This document shows positions 8,954 through 17,534 of a stretch of DNA of 64,000 bases, piece after piece. A program made the position numbers and the translations under genes. Below the pieces are notes generated by a model, which was given only the letters and a program-made list of their open reading frames with translations, was not told where the DNA came from and did not search any database. Each line of letters begins with the position of its first letter. Positions within the stretch are counted from its first letter, which is position 1. This DNA comes from Hippea maritima DSM 10411 (GTDB lineage Bacteria; Campylobacterota_A; Desulfurellia; Desulfurellales; Hippeaceae): contig NC_015318.1 in assembly GCF_000194135.1 (NCBI RefSeq), positions 1,068,501-1,132,500 on the forward strand, given 5' to 3'.

Positions 8954-11900
8954 TTTTCCAACCACAACAAAATATAAGGAGAATATCCTTTATAAGGAGG
9001 AGGTAGGATAGGTTGAGTTTCAGGAGTAATGCCTTGATGCCATTCCGTTGTAGCTCTATTATTTTCAGTAAAAGCATTTTTATTTACTTGGACTATATTA
9101 CCTCTGGATAATTGCATATAAACCGTGTTCTGTAACACCTCAGAAACATAGCCTTTATCTGCACAACTTGTATCAAACATACTCAAACCTGTTGCACAAT
9201 TCAGTCCCCACATTCTTGACCTACCTCCAAACAAACACACATCAGAAGACGGTTCTGTAGTTGCAAAGAACACAAGATTATCATAGGGATCAACGGCGGG
9301 ATCTGATATTAGCCTTTCTTTAGTATAATTTCCAGTTTTCGGGTCTAAATCCACCTTGTATGCCCACACACTTTGAGCGCTATCCAATTCGCTACACGAT
9401 TCAGTGGTGTTTTTTGCCTGATTGACATTACAATTACCACTGAAACACCCATCTATCATAACGCCATAAAGAGATTCTTTGTCATTACTATTCTGTCCAG
9501 GATCATCGCCTCTATAATACCACCGTCCTGTTCCAAAGTATATATAATCATGATTAAAACACTTCATATACCTTATACTTGAAGTTATAGCACTGGTTCC
9601 CTGATTAAATACCTTAATATAATCCCAGTTGTCCGGGTTTTCATCGTCAGTTGGCCTTATTGCAAAAACATTTCCCTGCCATGCGCTGCCGTTTAATTGA
9701 GTCATGCCAAAAAATAACAAATCTGTATTTCCATCATTATCTCTATCAATTCCATCACTCATAATTCTCGATCCAAATGCATTGTTTTGATTTCCCAGTT
9801 TGTTTGTTTCATCATATATCTGGCTTATCTTAAAATCAGAATCCAATTTCAAGATATAAAGATGTAAATCTTGTTTTGACTCCCCTCTATAATTCGTTGG
9901 GCCTGATGTAAAAACAATATAATAATTAACAGTTCCATTATCATTTTTTCTTTTGATAATTCCAGGGCCTGAATAAGCAAATCCAAGGTAAGGTTTATTA
10001 AACTCCCATAGGAAGTTAGGATTACGAGGGTCTGTAACATCAAGAGCGAAGTAAGAAGACCTACCAACACAACTATCGTTATCGTAACTATAAGCCGCCG
10101 GAGAACACGTATCCTCCGGCGGATTTATACACCCATCAGATGTAGAACACCCCGTAACTCCACCACCCATTCTCATGCCACCTATTAATATTTTACGTAC
10201 AGTACTATTACTTGATTCCACGTCATATATCATATACGGGGTTAAATCCACTGTATAAATATGACAATAATCCGGGTCAGCCAAATATCTTAAATAAGGT
10301 AAAACATCTTTTGGAATAAATGCCCATTCTTCTTTTCCGAGTTTATCTACACTACAACTACTACTACTATTACAAAGCTTGGCAACTTGATATTGACTTA
10401 ACCCACTTTTAGATAAATATCCCAACCTAAAAGCATGCAACATTCCATCATTTGCCCCCACATACACCATAGCGTAATCATTATAATCAACAACTTTTGG
10501 AGAAGAATAAATTATGTCGCCCAACTTCCACACTTTAGTAGTTCCGTTATCATTATAACTTCTATTCCTTGCCCCTGAAAAATCAAGACCTCTTATATAG
10601 TTTGTTATATTATCTACTGTCATATTATCAGGGAAAGGAGTGGATGAGTCTGTATAATTATCACTTCCTAGATATGCCTGGAATGAACTTATGTGATCAG
10701 TATCAAAAGAAATAAGAGAATGACCATCTGTGGTATAAATAGTTCTATTATCATAAGAGGTATCAGCTAACTCTTTACCAGCTTCCCACAAATATTTAAC
10801 ATCATCTAAACTGTTAACAGTTTCTGGTATTTGATTATCATTATCATACTTTTCGCCAGTACACGCACTTTTGTATTTCTTAATTTCAAGATCACCTGTA
10901 GTATTATCTACATCAAATTCCAAAATTTCGTCTCCGCCGTACGAACCATATGAACAAATATCCAAAGCATGATTTACAATTGTATCCTCTCTTATATTTT
11001 GAACTCCCTTGTCGTTGTAAAACCAATAGGTAAACAATTGACCTATCCAATTAATCTCTGTGTTATTTACATCTTTCTTTGCATAAAATACTGCTTGATT
11101 AAGTAAAGAACCCATCTTAACTTTCTTTGCTAAAACAGAAACAGAAGTGCCGGATGATGTCTTTTTTAAAATATTAGAGATAGCCCTATATATATCATCC
11201 TTTATTTTATACCCACTTTGAGCTTCAAAATAGTTATCTGGTACGCCATTGTCGTCATTATCCCACTCTTTTTGCAAATCAGGCACATTATTATCATTAA
11301 TATCCTTAAATCCACCATATTTGGCAGCTTTTTTCAGTAAATCTCTGGCTGTATCGCTATTACCAAATGTATAGACTACATATAGATTTAAGTTCTGGCT
11401 GCCGTCCATATCACTTCTCAAATCAGAAACATGACTATAATAGGCTACACCCTCTAAATAATAAGTTCCATCCTCTGAAAGTTCAGAACTCCACTGGGAT
11501 GAATAACCCTCGTTTTCCGCAATTTTATCCATCCAGGTTTTAATATCGAGATTGGAATCTGTTACTTTTCCAACATTGCCATTAAAATAACCTCCAGGTA
11601 AATTCTCATCTTTTGTTGATTCACCGTCAGTAATGAGTAGAACAAAGTTTTTCTGACATCTATACTGAACAGGATCATTATGAGAGTAATTCACGCCTCT
11701 ATTATATGCAGAGTCTTCCGCACCAAAATATCTTAAGGCCTCGTAATAAGTTTCGGCTAAAGGTGTCCAAGTTGAAGGCTCTATATTTCTAATCTCATTT
11801 ACCAATTCTTGATTTTCACCTGGCCCTGATATCCATTCTGCCACATACCCGCCATCTGAGTTTCTTCCGTCCTCAAATTTATTCCCAACATTAAAAAACA

Positions 11901-12519
11901 TAAGTCCAAATCTAACTTTATCCCACATTTTTTGAATTATACCAGTCTTTTCATCTTCAAGTTTAATCTTTATATAATAAGGGTTATCATAATAATAAAA
12001 AACGTCTCCACTCCAATATCCAACATAAAACTTACCACCAGTAACAAGAAAACTCTGATTGCCGCTATAAGGCGTATAATCATCTACATTGCTATACTCC
12101 TTGTTGTAGTCCCTATCAGGATTAGGCTCACCCATCAAATACCAACTCCCATCACTACTCTGATCTTCTCTACCGCCAACCAACACTTTTTTTAATAAAT
12201 CCACCCTTCTCATGGTAAGCCAATTCAAAAAATTACCATCCCACTCACCAGATGCATCTTCATAAAAATACTCACCACCATTATCGTATTTATACTTTTT
12301 ATCAGAATCAAAATAGCCATAATAAGTAATAGACGGATTAAAATCATTTTCATAAGCAAAATTATACATACTCCCAGAATTATCCAAAATAATCAGAATA
12401 TTAGGATAAACAGATTGGGTTATAAACGGTGGAACTGCACAGTAATCAGCCATAGAAGCAGCAGAAATACGGGAATAAAGTGTTATAATAAATATCAAGA
12501 TAAACAATATTTTTTTCAT
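8950..12519 (-). CDS. pilY1: PilY1-like pilus tip adhesin/assembly factor
   Basis: The 1189-residue exported protein has a signal peptide (about 1-21) and a von Willebrand A-like domain with MIDAS motif DNSGSM at 46-51, with more of that domain to about residue 300. The C-terminal half is a PilY1-type beta-propeller (about 600-1150). Acidic Asp/Asn-rich loops resembling calcium sites lie near 400-425 (DINDNNVPD, DNDDNGVPD) and near 925 (DRDNDGNTD). PilY1 caps the pilus tip, promotes adhesion and can sense surfaces. Its start overlaps the upstream gene (ATGA) and its end overlaps fimU. The domain set and operon position make this assignment firm. Confidence 0.9.
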   Translation of the reverse strand: MKKILFILIFIITLYSRISAASMADYCAVPPFITQSVYPNILIILDNSGSMYNFAYENDFNPSITYYGYFDSDKKYKYDNGGEYFYEDASGEWDGNFLNWLTMRRVDLLKKVLVGGREDQSSDGSWYLMGEPNPDRDYNKEYSNVDDYTPYSGNQSFLVTGGKFYVGYWSGDVFYYYDNPYYIKIKLEDEKTGIIQKMWDKVRFGLMFFNVGNKFEDGRNSDGGYVAEWISGPGENQELVNEIRNIEPSTWTPLAETYYEALRYFGAEDSAYNRGVNYSHNDPVQYRCQKNFVLLITDGESTKDENLPGGYFNGNVGKVTDSNLDIKTWMDKIAENEGYSSQWSSELSEDGTYYLEGVAYYSHVSDLRSDMDGSQNLNLYVVYTFGNSDTARDLLKKAAKYGGFKDINDNNVPDLQKEWDNDDNGVPDNYFEAQSGYKIKDDIYRAISNILKKTSSGTSVSVLAKKVKMGSLLNQAVFYAKKDVNNTEINWIGQLFTYWFYNDKGVQNIREDTIVNHALDICSYGSYGGDEILEFDVDNTTGDLEIKKYKSACTGEKYDNDNQIPETVNSLDDVKYLWEAGKELADTSYDNRTIYTTDGHSLISFDTDHISSFQAYLGSDNYTDSSTPFPDNMTVDNITNYIRGLDFSGARNRSYNDNGTTKVWKLGDIIYSSPKVVDYNDYAMVYVGANDGMLHAFRLGYLSKSGLSQYQVAKLCNSSSSCSVDKLGKEEWAFIPKDVLPYLRYLADPDYCHIYTVDLTPYMIYDVESSNSTVRKILIGGMRMGGGVTGCSTSDGCINPPEDTCSPAAYSYDNDSCVGRSSYFALDVTDPRNPNFLWEFNKPYLGFAYSGPGIIKRKNDNGTVNYYIVFTSGPTNYRGESKQDLHLYILKLDSDFKISQIYDETNKLGNQNNAFGSRIMSDGIDRDNDGNTDLLFFGMTQLNGSAWQGNVFAIRPTDDENPDNWDYIKVFNQGTSAITSSIRYMKCFNHDYIYFGTGRWYYRGDDPGQNSNDKESLYGVMIDGCFSGNCNVNQAKNTTESCSELDSAQSVWAYKVDLDPKTGNYTKERLISDPAVDPYDNLVFFATTEPSSDVCLFGGRSRMWGLNCATGLSMFDTSCADKGYVSEVLQNTVYMQLSRGNIVQVNKNAFTENNRATTEWHQGITPETQPILPPPYKGYSPYILLWLEK

Positions 12520-12887
12520 TTTGGAATCTCCTTAACTGTAATTTTAATAAGAGTTTGATTTTCAGCATTTGCCTCAACTAACACCTCATACCCTTTTCTC
12601 AAAAGCCTATCTGTTTTAATCAAAGTTTTACCTTTTGCAAGCAATACTAATGAACCAGATTTAATATCTGTTTTGTCAGTAATAAAATATTTTTCACTCT
12701 CTTGTGTTTCAAAATTAAAAATAGTTAGAATATTTTTATTTACGCTAACGATTTCACCTTCGATGCGTTTAATCTGTATAGATTTAGCAATAACAATATT
12801 AGAAAAGGAAATATTAAAAATAATAACCACTAATAGTAAAAGTAAAACAGAAATATCTTTTATGCTTTTAATACTACTTATACGCAT
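12516..12887 (-). CDS. small exported protein leading the pilY1 operon
   Basis: The 123-residue protein has a hydrophobic N-terminal segment (about 12-34, probable signal peptide or anchor) and a beta-rich remainder beginning IEGEIVSVNKNILTI. That pattern resembles small OB-fold-like DUF5666 domains, but I cannot name the family with confidence. The ATG has an AGGAGT ribosome site. It overlaps pilY1 by ATGA, so it is translated with the minor-pilin operon and probably has an envelope role in pilus assembly. Confidence 0.6.
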   Translation of the reverse strand: MRISSIKSIKDISVLLLLLVVIIFNISFSNIVIAKSIQIKRIEGEIVSVNKNILTIFNFETQESEKYFITDKTDIKSGSLVLLAKGKTLIKTDRLLRKGYEVLVEANAENQTLIKITVKEIPK

Positions 12888-13206
12888 AATATTACTCCTT
12901 AACTGTATTTATATCTACGCATACCATTACCTGAACGCCTCTTGTATTTACGTGCTTACCCCGATATCAAAATCTTTCAATTTTAACTCCATAGAAACTA
13001 ACACTCAACATTTGTGTGTTTATATAACAAATTTTAAGAAAAGCCACCAAAACCCACTTAACTTATTTTTTGATTGCTACCTATTAGAATAAAGTAAAAA
13101 CAAGCAAAGGTCAACCTTTAATTCTTAATCACTAATTTAATTATTGACATATACTGCAAACATTGCTAAACACTTAAAAAATAAAGCACCCAAAAAGGAG
13201 GGGGTT
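12888..13206. other. intergenic region between the pilY1 operon and the nickel transporter gene
   Basis: This 319-base AT-rich stretch holds no convincing gene. Its right part has a candidate promoter for the transporter (TTGACA 13144-13149). A short palindrome AAAGGT-CA-ACCTTT (13106-13119) lies 24 bases upstream of it and could be an operator. I saw no convincing promoter for the minus-strand pilus operon and no NiCo-riboswitch-like structure. Confidence 0.5.
13144..13172 (+). promoter_or_regulatory. candidate promoter of the nickel transporter gene
   Basis: A perfect TTGACA (13144-13149) is followed at 17 bases by a weak TAAACA (13167-13172), 34 bases before the ATG at 13207. The TTG of this -35 box also opens the longest reading frame here, which would be a misleading start. 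Confidence 0.4.
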
Positions 13207-14220
13207 ATGGACAATAAAAACGCAAAGCTACTCTTATCTTTTCTGGCTATCTTTAACATAGGTGTATGGCTTGCTTTCTTAGGCGTTGTGAAACTATCAC
13301 CTTCAATGGTCAGTCTTGGGGCACTGGCTTACTTTTTTGGGCTAAGGCACGCCTTTGATGCAGACCATATAGCCGCAATAGATAATGTAACAAGAAAACT
13401 TAGACAAGATGGAAGAAAAGACGTTGGTGTAGGCTTGTTTTTCTCATTGGGGCACTCAAGCGTTGTTCTGATAATGTCTATAGTCATCGTCATCATAGTG
13501 AGAGGCTTCTCCCCCACCATAAAATCTATTGAGGATGCAGGTGGGCTGTTTGGAAGTATTGTTTCTGCTGGATTTTTAACAATTATAGGCATAATTAATC
13601 TATTTATACTCAAAGATCTATACAGGGTTTTCAAAATCTACAAAGAAAAAGGCAGCCTTGATGAACAAACCAGAGAGATGGCCGAGGAACTCTTAAACAG
13701 AAGAGGTCTTATGGGTAGATTTTTCGGTTTTATGTATAGAAAAATAGACAAAAGCTGGAAAATGTACCCATTGGGCTTTCTATTCGGCTTGGGTTTTGAT
13801 ACAGCAACGGAAATAGCAATTTTAGGGATTTCAGCCGCCATGGCAAAAAACTCCCAACTTCCAAGCTGGGGTGTAATTATGTTTCCGCTTCTGTTTACAG
13901 CGGGCATGAGTTTAATGGATTCGCTTGATGGTCTTGTTATGATGAGAATATATGACTGGGCTATGGTTGACGCATTAAGGAAATTATTTTTCAATATGGT
14001 CATAACAGGAGCCAGTGTTTTTGTAGCATTAGCTATAGGCACAATTGAATGGATTCAAGTAATTTCAGAAAAACTCAATCTAAATTCAGCATTCTTCGAA
14101 TTTATAAACAACCTTAATTTTGAGTTTTTAGGCGGAGCGGTTGTCGTCTTAATGGTATTCAGCTGGGTATACGCATTCTTCTACTACAAAAAACATCTTG
14201 CTAAAGGAGTGGCAAAATGA
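13207..14220 (+). CDS. nixA: NiCoT-family nickel/cobalt permease
   Basis: This secondary transporter of the HoxN/NixA type brings Ni2+ (or Co2+) across the inner membrane. The family signature HAFDADH lies at residues 48-54 in a transmembrane helix, and later motifs LGFDTATEIA and GMSLMDSLDG match the family. Several hydrophobic segments are present, and the 337-residue length is typical. The start is the ATG at 13207, preceded by a strong AAGGAGGGGG; a longer frame to 13144 begins within the -35 box. Its neighbours are an [NiFe] hydrogenase and hypAB, so nickel supply to the hydrogenase is the likely job. It overlaps the next gene by ATGA. Confidence 0.88.
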   Translation: MDNKNAKLLLSFLAIFNIGVWLAFLGVVKLSPSMVSLGALAYFFGLRHAFDADHIAAIDNVTRKLRQDGRKDVGVGLFFSLGHSSVVLIMSIVIVIIVRGFSPTIKSIEDAGGLFGSIVSAGFLTIIGIINLFILKDLYRVFKIYKEKGSLDEQTREMAEELLNRRGLMGRFFGFMYRKIDKSWKMYPLGFLFGLGFDTATEIAILGISAAMAKNSQLPSWGVIMFPLLFTAGMSLMDSLDGLVMMRIYDWAMVDALRKLFFNMVITGASVFVALAIGTIEWIQVISEKLNLNSAFFEFINNLNFEFLGGAVVVLMVFSWVYAFFYYKKHLAKGVAK

Positions 14221-15395
14221 AAGAGGAGTTCTCAAAAAGAATATCTGATTTTTCAAAAACCCTAAAACAAAATGGCATAGACGTGGCCCTAATCATGCAA
14301 AATACAGACCTATATTATTTTTCAGGCACAGTACCATCTGGAGCCCTTGCAATTTCTGATAGCAATGATGTGGTTTATGCAATAAGAAGGGGATTTTTGA
14401 GAGCAGAGAAAGAGACGGCCATACCCACGGATTCCCTGTTTCAAATAAAGGGGCTAAGCCAACTCCCTAAACTATTGCACGATAGAGGCATAAAAATAAA
14501 CCGCGTTGGTGTAGAAATGGATGTTGTACCTGCGGATATGTTTCTAAAACTTAAAGATATTTTTAAAGACTCAGAAATTGTCGATATCTCATTCCATATT
14601 CGCTGGCAAAGGGCAAAAAAATCACCCTACGAGATAGAAAAGATGCAGGAAGCAGCAAGAATGCTTGATTGTACCATGGAAGATGCAAAGGAGCTCATAA
14701 GGGCAGGAAAAAGAGAGATCGAGGTAAGTGCAGAACTTGAGTTTAGAGCAAGAAAAAGAGGACACCAAGGAAGAAGCAGGATGCGCGGTTTCAACGGTGA
14801 AGTATTCATGGGACATGTCCATTCAGGCTATAGAAGTGCATACCCATCGGGTTTTTTAAAACCTACAGCAGGTATAGGCCCGCACCCAAGCTATCCAGAA
14901 GGTGCATCATTTGAAAAGATTGAGGAAAACTCCCCTGTAATCGTAGATTTTTTAGCTAACTATCAAGGTTATCTATCCGATGAAACACGCTTATTTGTTG
15001 TTGGCAGCCTACCCAAAGAGCTTGAAAAAGCTTATTATTTTTGCAAAGACATGCTAACGTGGCTTGAAGAGGTTGTAAAACCCGGCATGGCAGCAGAGGA
15101 TGTTTACAACCAGTGCTTATCAATGGCAAAAAAGGCAGGTTATGAGGATAATTTTATGGGCATAAAAGGCAACCAAACACCGTTTGTCGGCCACGGTATC
15201 GGCCTTGAGTTAGATGAGTTTCCGTTTATCGCAAAAGGGCAAAAGTACGCATTAGAAGAAAATATGACATTTGCCTTTGAGCCTAAAGTGGCATTTGATG
15301 GTGTAGGCGCTGTAGGAATAGAAAATGTATATCTTTTAACAAAAGAAGGGGCAAAGCCCTTCAACCGCTATCCACGAGATATAATTTACTTATAG
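14217..15395 (+). CDS. M24 family metallopeptidase (Xaa-Pro aminopeptidase-like)
   Basis: The 392-residue cytoplasmic protein has a creatinase-type N-terminal domain (1-140) and a pita-bread catalytic domain. The five expected dinuclear metal ligands are D244, D255, H326, E355 and E369. This family removes residues N-terminal to proline. It overlaps the nickel transporter by ATGA, so the two are cotranslated; a tie to nickel or hydrogenase biology is not obvious. Its 3' end overlaps hypB tail to tail by 10 bases. No prolidase-specific feature separates it from other M24B members. Confidence 0.88.
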   Translation: MKEEFSKRISDFSKTLKQNGIDVALIMQNTDLYYFSGTVPSGALAISDSNDVVYAIRRGFLRAEKETAIPTDSLFQIKGLSQLPKLLHDRGIKINRVGVEMDVVPADMFLKLKDIFKDSEIVDISFHIRWQRAKKSPYEIEKMQEAARMLDCTMEDAKELIRAGKREIEVSAELEFRARKRGHQGRSRMRGFNGEVFMGHVHSGYRSAYPSGFLKPTAGIGPHPSYPEGASFEKIEENSPVIVDFLANYQGYLSDETRLFVVGSLPKELEKAYYFCKDMLTWLEEVVKPGMAAEDVYNQCLSMAKKAGYEDNFMGIKGNQTPFVGHGIGLELDEFPFIAKGQKYALEENMTFAFEPKVAFDGVGAVGIENVYLLTKEGAKPFNRYPRDIIYL

Positions 15396-16039
15396 GGCTT
15401 TACAAGCTCCTTTAAGTAGTTAAACCAACTATCGAGGTTGGTGTCATTTTTGGCACTAACCTCAAATACTTTGGCATTTGGGGAAATCTCCCTAAGTTCG
15501 CCCTTTACCTTCTCCAAATCAAAATCCAATATATCAAGCAAATCTATCTTATTTATGAGCACAACATCGGCCACATTGAACATAACAGGGTATTTCTTAA
15601 CCTTATCATCGCCTTCAGGGACACTCAATATAACTATGTTCTTATCCACACCAATATCAAAGGTTGCAGGACATACCAGATTTCCAACGTTTTCTATAAT
15701 AAGCAGATCACAATTTAAAGAGACCTTACCAAGAGCTTCATAGACCATTTGAGCATCTAAATGACAGGCACCAGATGTATTTATCTGTACCACATCGACA
15801 CCCAAAGCTTTAACTCTTTCAGCATCCCTGTCTGTATCCAAATCGCCGTCTATAAAAGAAATCCTAAAATCATCCTTTAAAGCTTGAATAGTCTTTTCCA
15901 CAATAGTAGTTTTACCTGCACCAGGTGATGACATAAAATTAAGAGAGAAAATACCCTTTGACGCTAAAAGTTCTCTTATCTTATTAGCTGTCTCATCATT
16001 TCTTTCTAAAACCTTTTTTTGAACAACTACCCTCTTCAT
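15386..16039 (-). CDS. hypB: hydrogenase nickel incorporation GTPase HypB
   Basis: HypB is a SIMIBI GTPase that, with HypA, delivers nickel to the hydrogenase large-subunit precursor. The P-loop SSPGAGKTT lies at about 37-45, and the CHLDAQMV segment carries the conserved metal-binding Cys-His. The 217-residue length is usual, with no N-terminal His-rich nickel store. Its ATG overlaps the hypA stop by one base. It is the last gene of the hydrogenase operon. Confidence 0.95.
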   Translation of the reverse strand: MKRVVVQKKVLERNDETANKIRELLASKGIFSLNFMSSPGAGKTTIVEKTIQALKDDFRISFIDGDLDTDRDAERVKALGVDVVQINTSGACHLDAQMVYEALGKVSLNCDLLIIENVGNLVCPATFDIGVDKNIVILSVPEGDDKVKKYPVMFNVADVVLINKIDLLDILDFDLEKVKGELREISPNAKVFEVSAKNDTNLDSWFNYLKELVKPYK

Positions 16040-16389
16040 TACTCTCCCTCTATGTCAATAATTTCCATCTGCTTACCGTCAACTATATCAAGTGGCATAT
16101 TGCAATAAGGGCAAATTAACACTATATCTGATTCATTTTTAAAGCAAAATTCTCTGCTACACAGCAAACATCTTGCCCTAATAGCCACATTTTCTACATC
16201 AAAAACAGCATCTTTTATGAGTGGTTCCTCATTTTTTAAAGCATCAAGGGCAAAAAGCAGAGCGTCTACCATAACACCACTCAATTTGCCTATTCTAAGC
16301 CTTACAGTGGTTATTCTTTCAAGCTTGTTTATTAAGGCTGTCTGTTTAATTATATCAACTATACTTTCGGCTATCGCCCCTTCGTGCAT
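16039..16389 (-). CDS. hypA: hydrogenase nickel incorporation protein HypA
   Basis: HypA is the nickel-binding partner of HypB. The start at 16389 gives the invariant N terminus MHE, whose His2 binds nickel; a frame three codons longer (MEF first) would hide this residue and is rejected. The structural zinc site is C74-x2-C77 and C93-x2-C96. The protein is 116 residues. Its start lies 35 bases inside the upstream protease gene, a strong sign of coupled translation. Genes hypCDEF are not in the window. Confidence 0.93.
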   Translation of the reverse strand: MHEGAIAESIVDIIKQTALINKLERITTVRLRIGKLSGVMVDALLFALDALKNEEPLIKDAVFDVENVAIRARCLLCSREFCFKNESDIVLICPYCNMPLDIVDGKQMEIIDIEGE

Positions 16390-16858
16390 AAATTCCACCC
16401 AGCCTTTCTACCTCATCGAGTACAATACTGGCAACTGGCTCTATCTTTAAACGCAACAACCCGGTAAGCTCTGTACTTAAATCATTTGGTGTAATAGCTA
16501 AAGGAACAACGCCAACAACTGTGGCATCCCTATCCTCACCCATAAGTTTCACATGATGCAAAACATCACCTAAACCTATCTCATGGATAGATGACACAAA
16601 TGTTAAATTCGGTGGAACTTCACTTAGACTAAATTTATAAATACTTCCCGGTTTATCATTAATCCTAATAGCATCAACAAATACAAGGTTCTTGTAAGTC
16701 AAGAAATACTCAATCAATCCGAACCCAATCGTACCTCCATCTATTATATCTACATTCTCAAAAACATAGTTATCCTGTAAATATCGGATTAGGTGAACCC
16801 CAAAGCCTTCATCGGCCAACAAGAGGTTACCTAATCCTACAACGGCTATCTCATTCAT
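16355..16858 (-). CDS. hyaD: [NiFe] hydrogenase maturation endopeptidase (HyaD/HybD family)
   Basis: This protease removes the C-terminal tail of the large subunit after nickel insertion. The 167-residue protein begins VVGLGNLLLADEGFG, and the expected nickel-sensing residues E17, D62 and H92 align with E16, D62 and H93 of HybD. It overlaps the cytochrome b gene by 8 bases and hypA by 35. Its substrate is almost certainly the large subunit two genes upstream, whose C-terminal processing site is intact. Confidence 0.92.
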   Translation of the reverse strand: MNEIAVVGLGNLLLADEGFGVHLIRYLQDNYVFENVDIIDGGTIGFGLIEYFLTYKNLVFVDAIRINDKPGSIYKFSLSEVPPNLTFVSSIHEIGLGDVLHHVKLMGEDRDATVVGVVPLAITPNDLSTELTGLLRLKIEPVASIVLDEVERLGGIYARRGDSRKYS

Positions 16859-17531
16859 CTTCGCACTTATAACCTGTAAACATCGAAGAAAGCGAGCCGT
16901 TTTTCTCGCCTATATCGTGCGCTATAACCATATAAACATGGGCTATAACAAAGATAATGAAAAACCACATAAGTAGATGATGGGCTATGCGTATATTAGG
17001 ATAACCCCCAAACAGCTGAACAACAGGAAATAGTAGCTTCTGAACAAAAGCAACACCTCTTATAGAGTTATCGTTCATCGTATATAGCACAATACCCGTT
17101 ATGATTTGTAAAACTGAGGCCAAAATAAAGGCAAAATAAGCCAATGATTGAACCGGATTATATTTACTCTTTAATCCCTCAACGCCGTATGGCTTAAATG
17201 TCAAATAATTCTTTAAGGTACTAATCCACTCGCCTATATTGAGCCATCTAAACATAAATTCTTTCCAATCGGCATCAAAGCGAGAGAAGAACGCATAATA
17301 CAACCTGAGAATAATGGCAAAGATAAAGATGTAGGCGGCCACAAAGTGAATAAACCTAACGTTGGCCATCGAAAATGTATCATAGGCCTCTTTTGTGCCA
17401 GGGGTATGAGTAAACCAGAAGGGATTTGCTATGTAAAAACCGGTAAAAACAAGTACACCTATTGATAAAAAGGTCAACCAGTGCAAAACCCTTATGCCGA
17501 CCGTCCATTCATACTTTTTCTTAAGACACAT
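16851..17531 (-). CDS. hyaC: hydrogenase cytochrome b subunit (HyaC type)
   Basis: The 226-residue integral membrane protein has four main hydrophobic segments with histidines suited to two b hemes (for example in RVLHWLTF, MANVRFIHF and IRIAHHLLMW). It anchors the small and large subunits to the membrane and passes electrons to the quinone pool. The ATG lies 4 bases after the large-subunit gene, with an AGAGG ribosome site. Gene order small-large-cytochrome b is the classic group 1 uptake layout. Confidence 0.92.
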   Translation of the reverse strand: MCLKKKYEWTVGIRVLHWLTFLSIGVLVFTGFYIANPFWFTHTPGTKEAYDTFSMANVRFIHFVAAYIFIFAIILRLYYAFFSRFDADWKEFMFRWLNIGEWISTLKNYLTFKPYGVEGLKSKYNPVQSLAYFAFILASVLQIITGIVLYTMNDNSIRGVAFVQKLLFPVVQLFGGYPNIRIAHHLLMWFFIIFVIAHVYMVIAHDIGEKNGSLSSMFTGYKCEDE

Positions 17532-17534
17532 GGC

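Noticed and set aside
13144-13206. 63-base N-terminal extension of the nickel transporter from a TTG
   Set aside because: The TTG is the first part of a TTGACA box, and the ATG at 13207 has a perfect AAGGAGG-type site.
12888-13206. NiCo or other metal riboswitch, or a NikR site, before the nickel transporter
   Set aside because: No four-way-junction-like structure and no GTATGA-N16-TCATAC-type dyad could be found; only a short AAAGGT palindrome is present.
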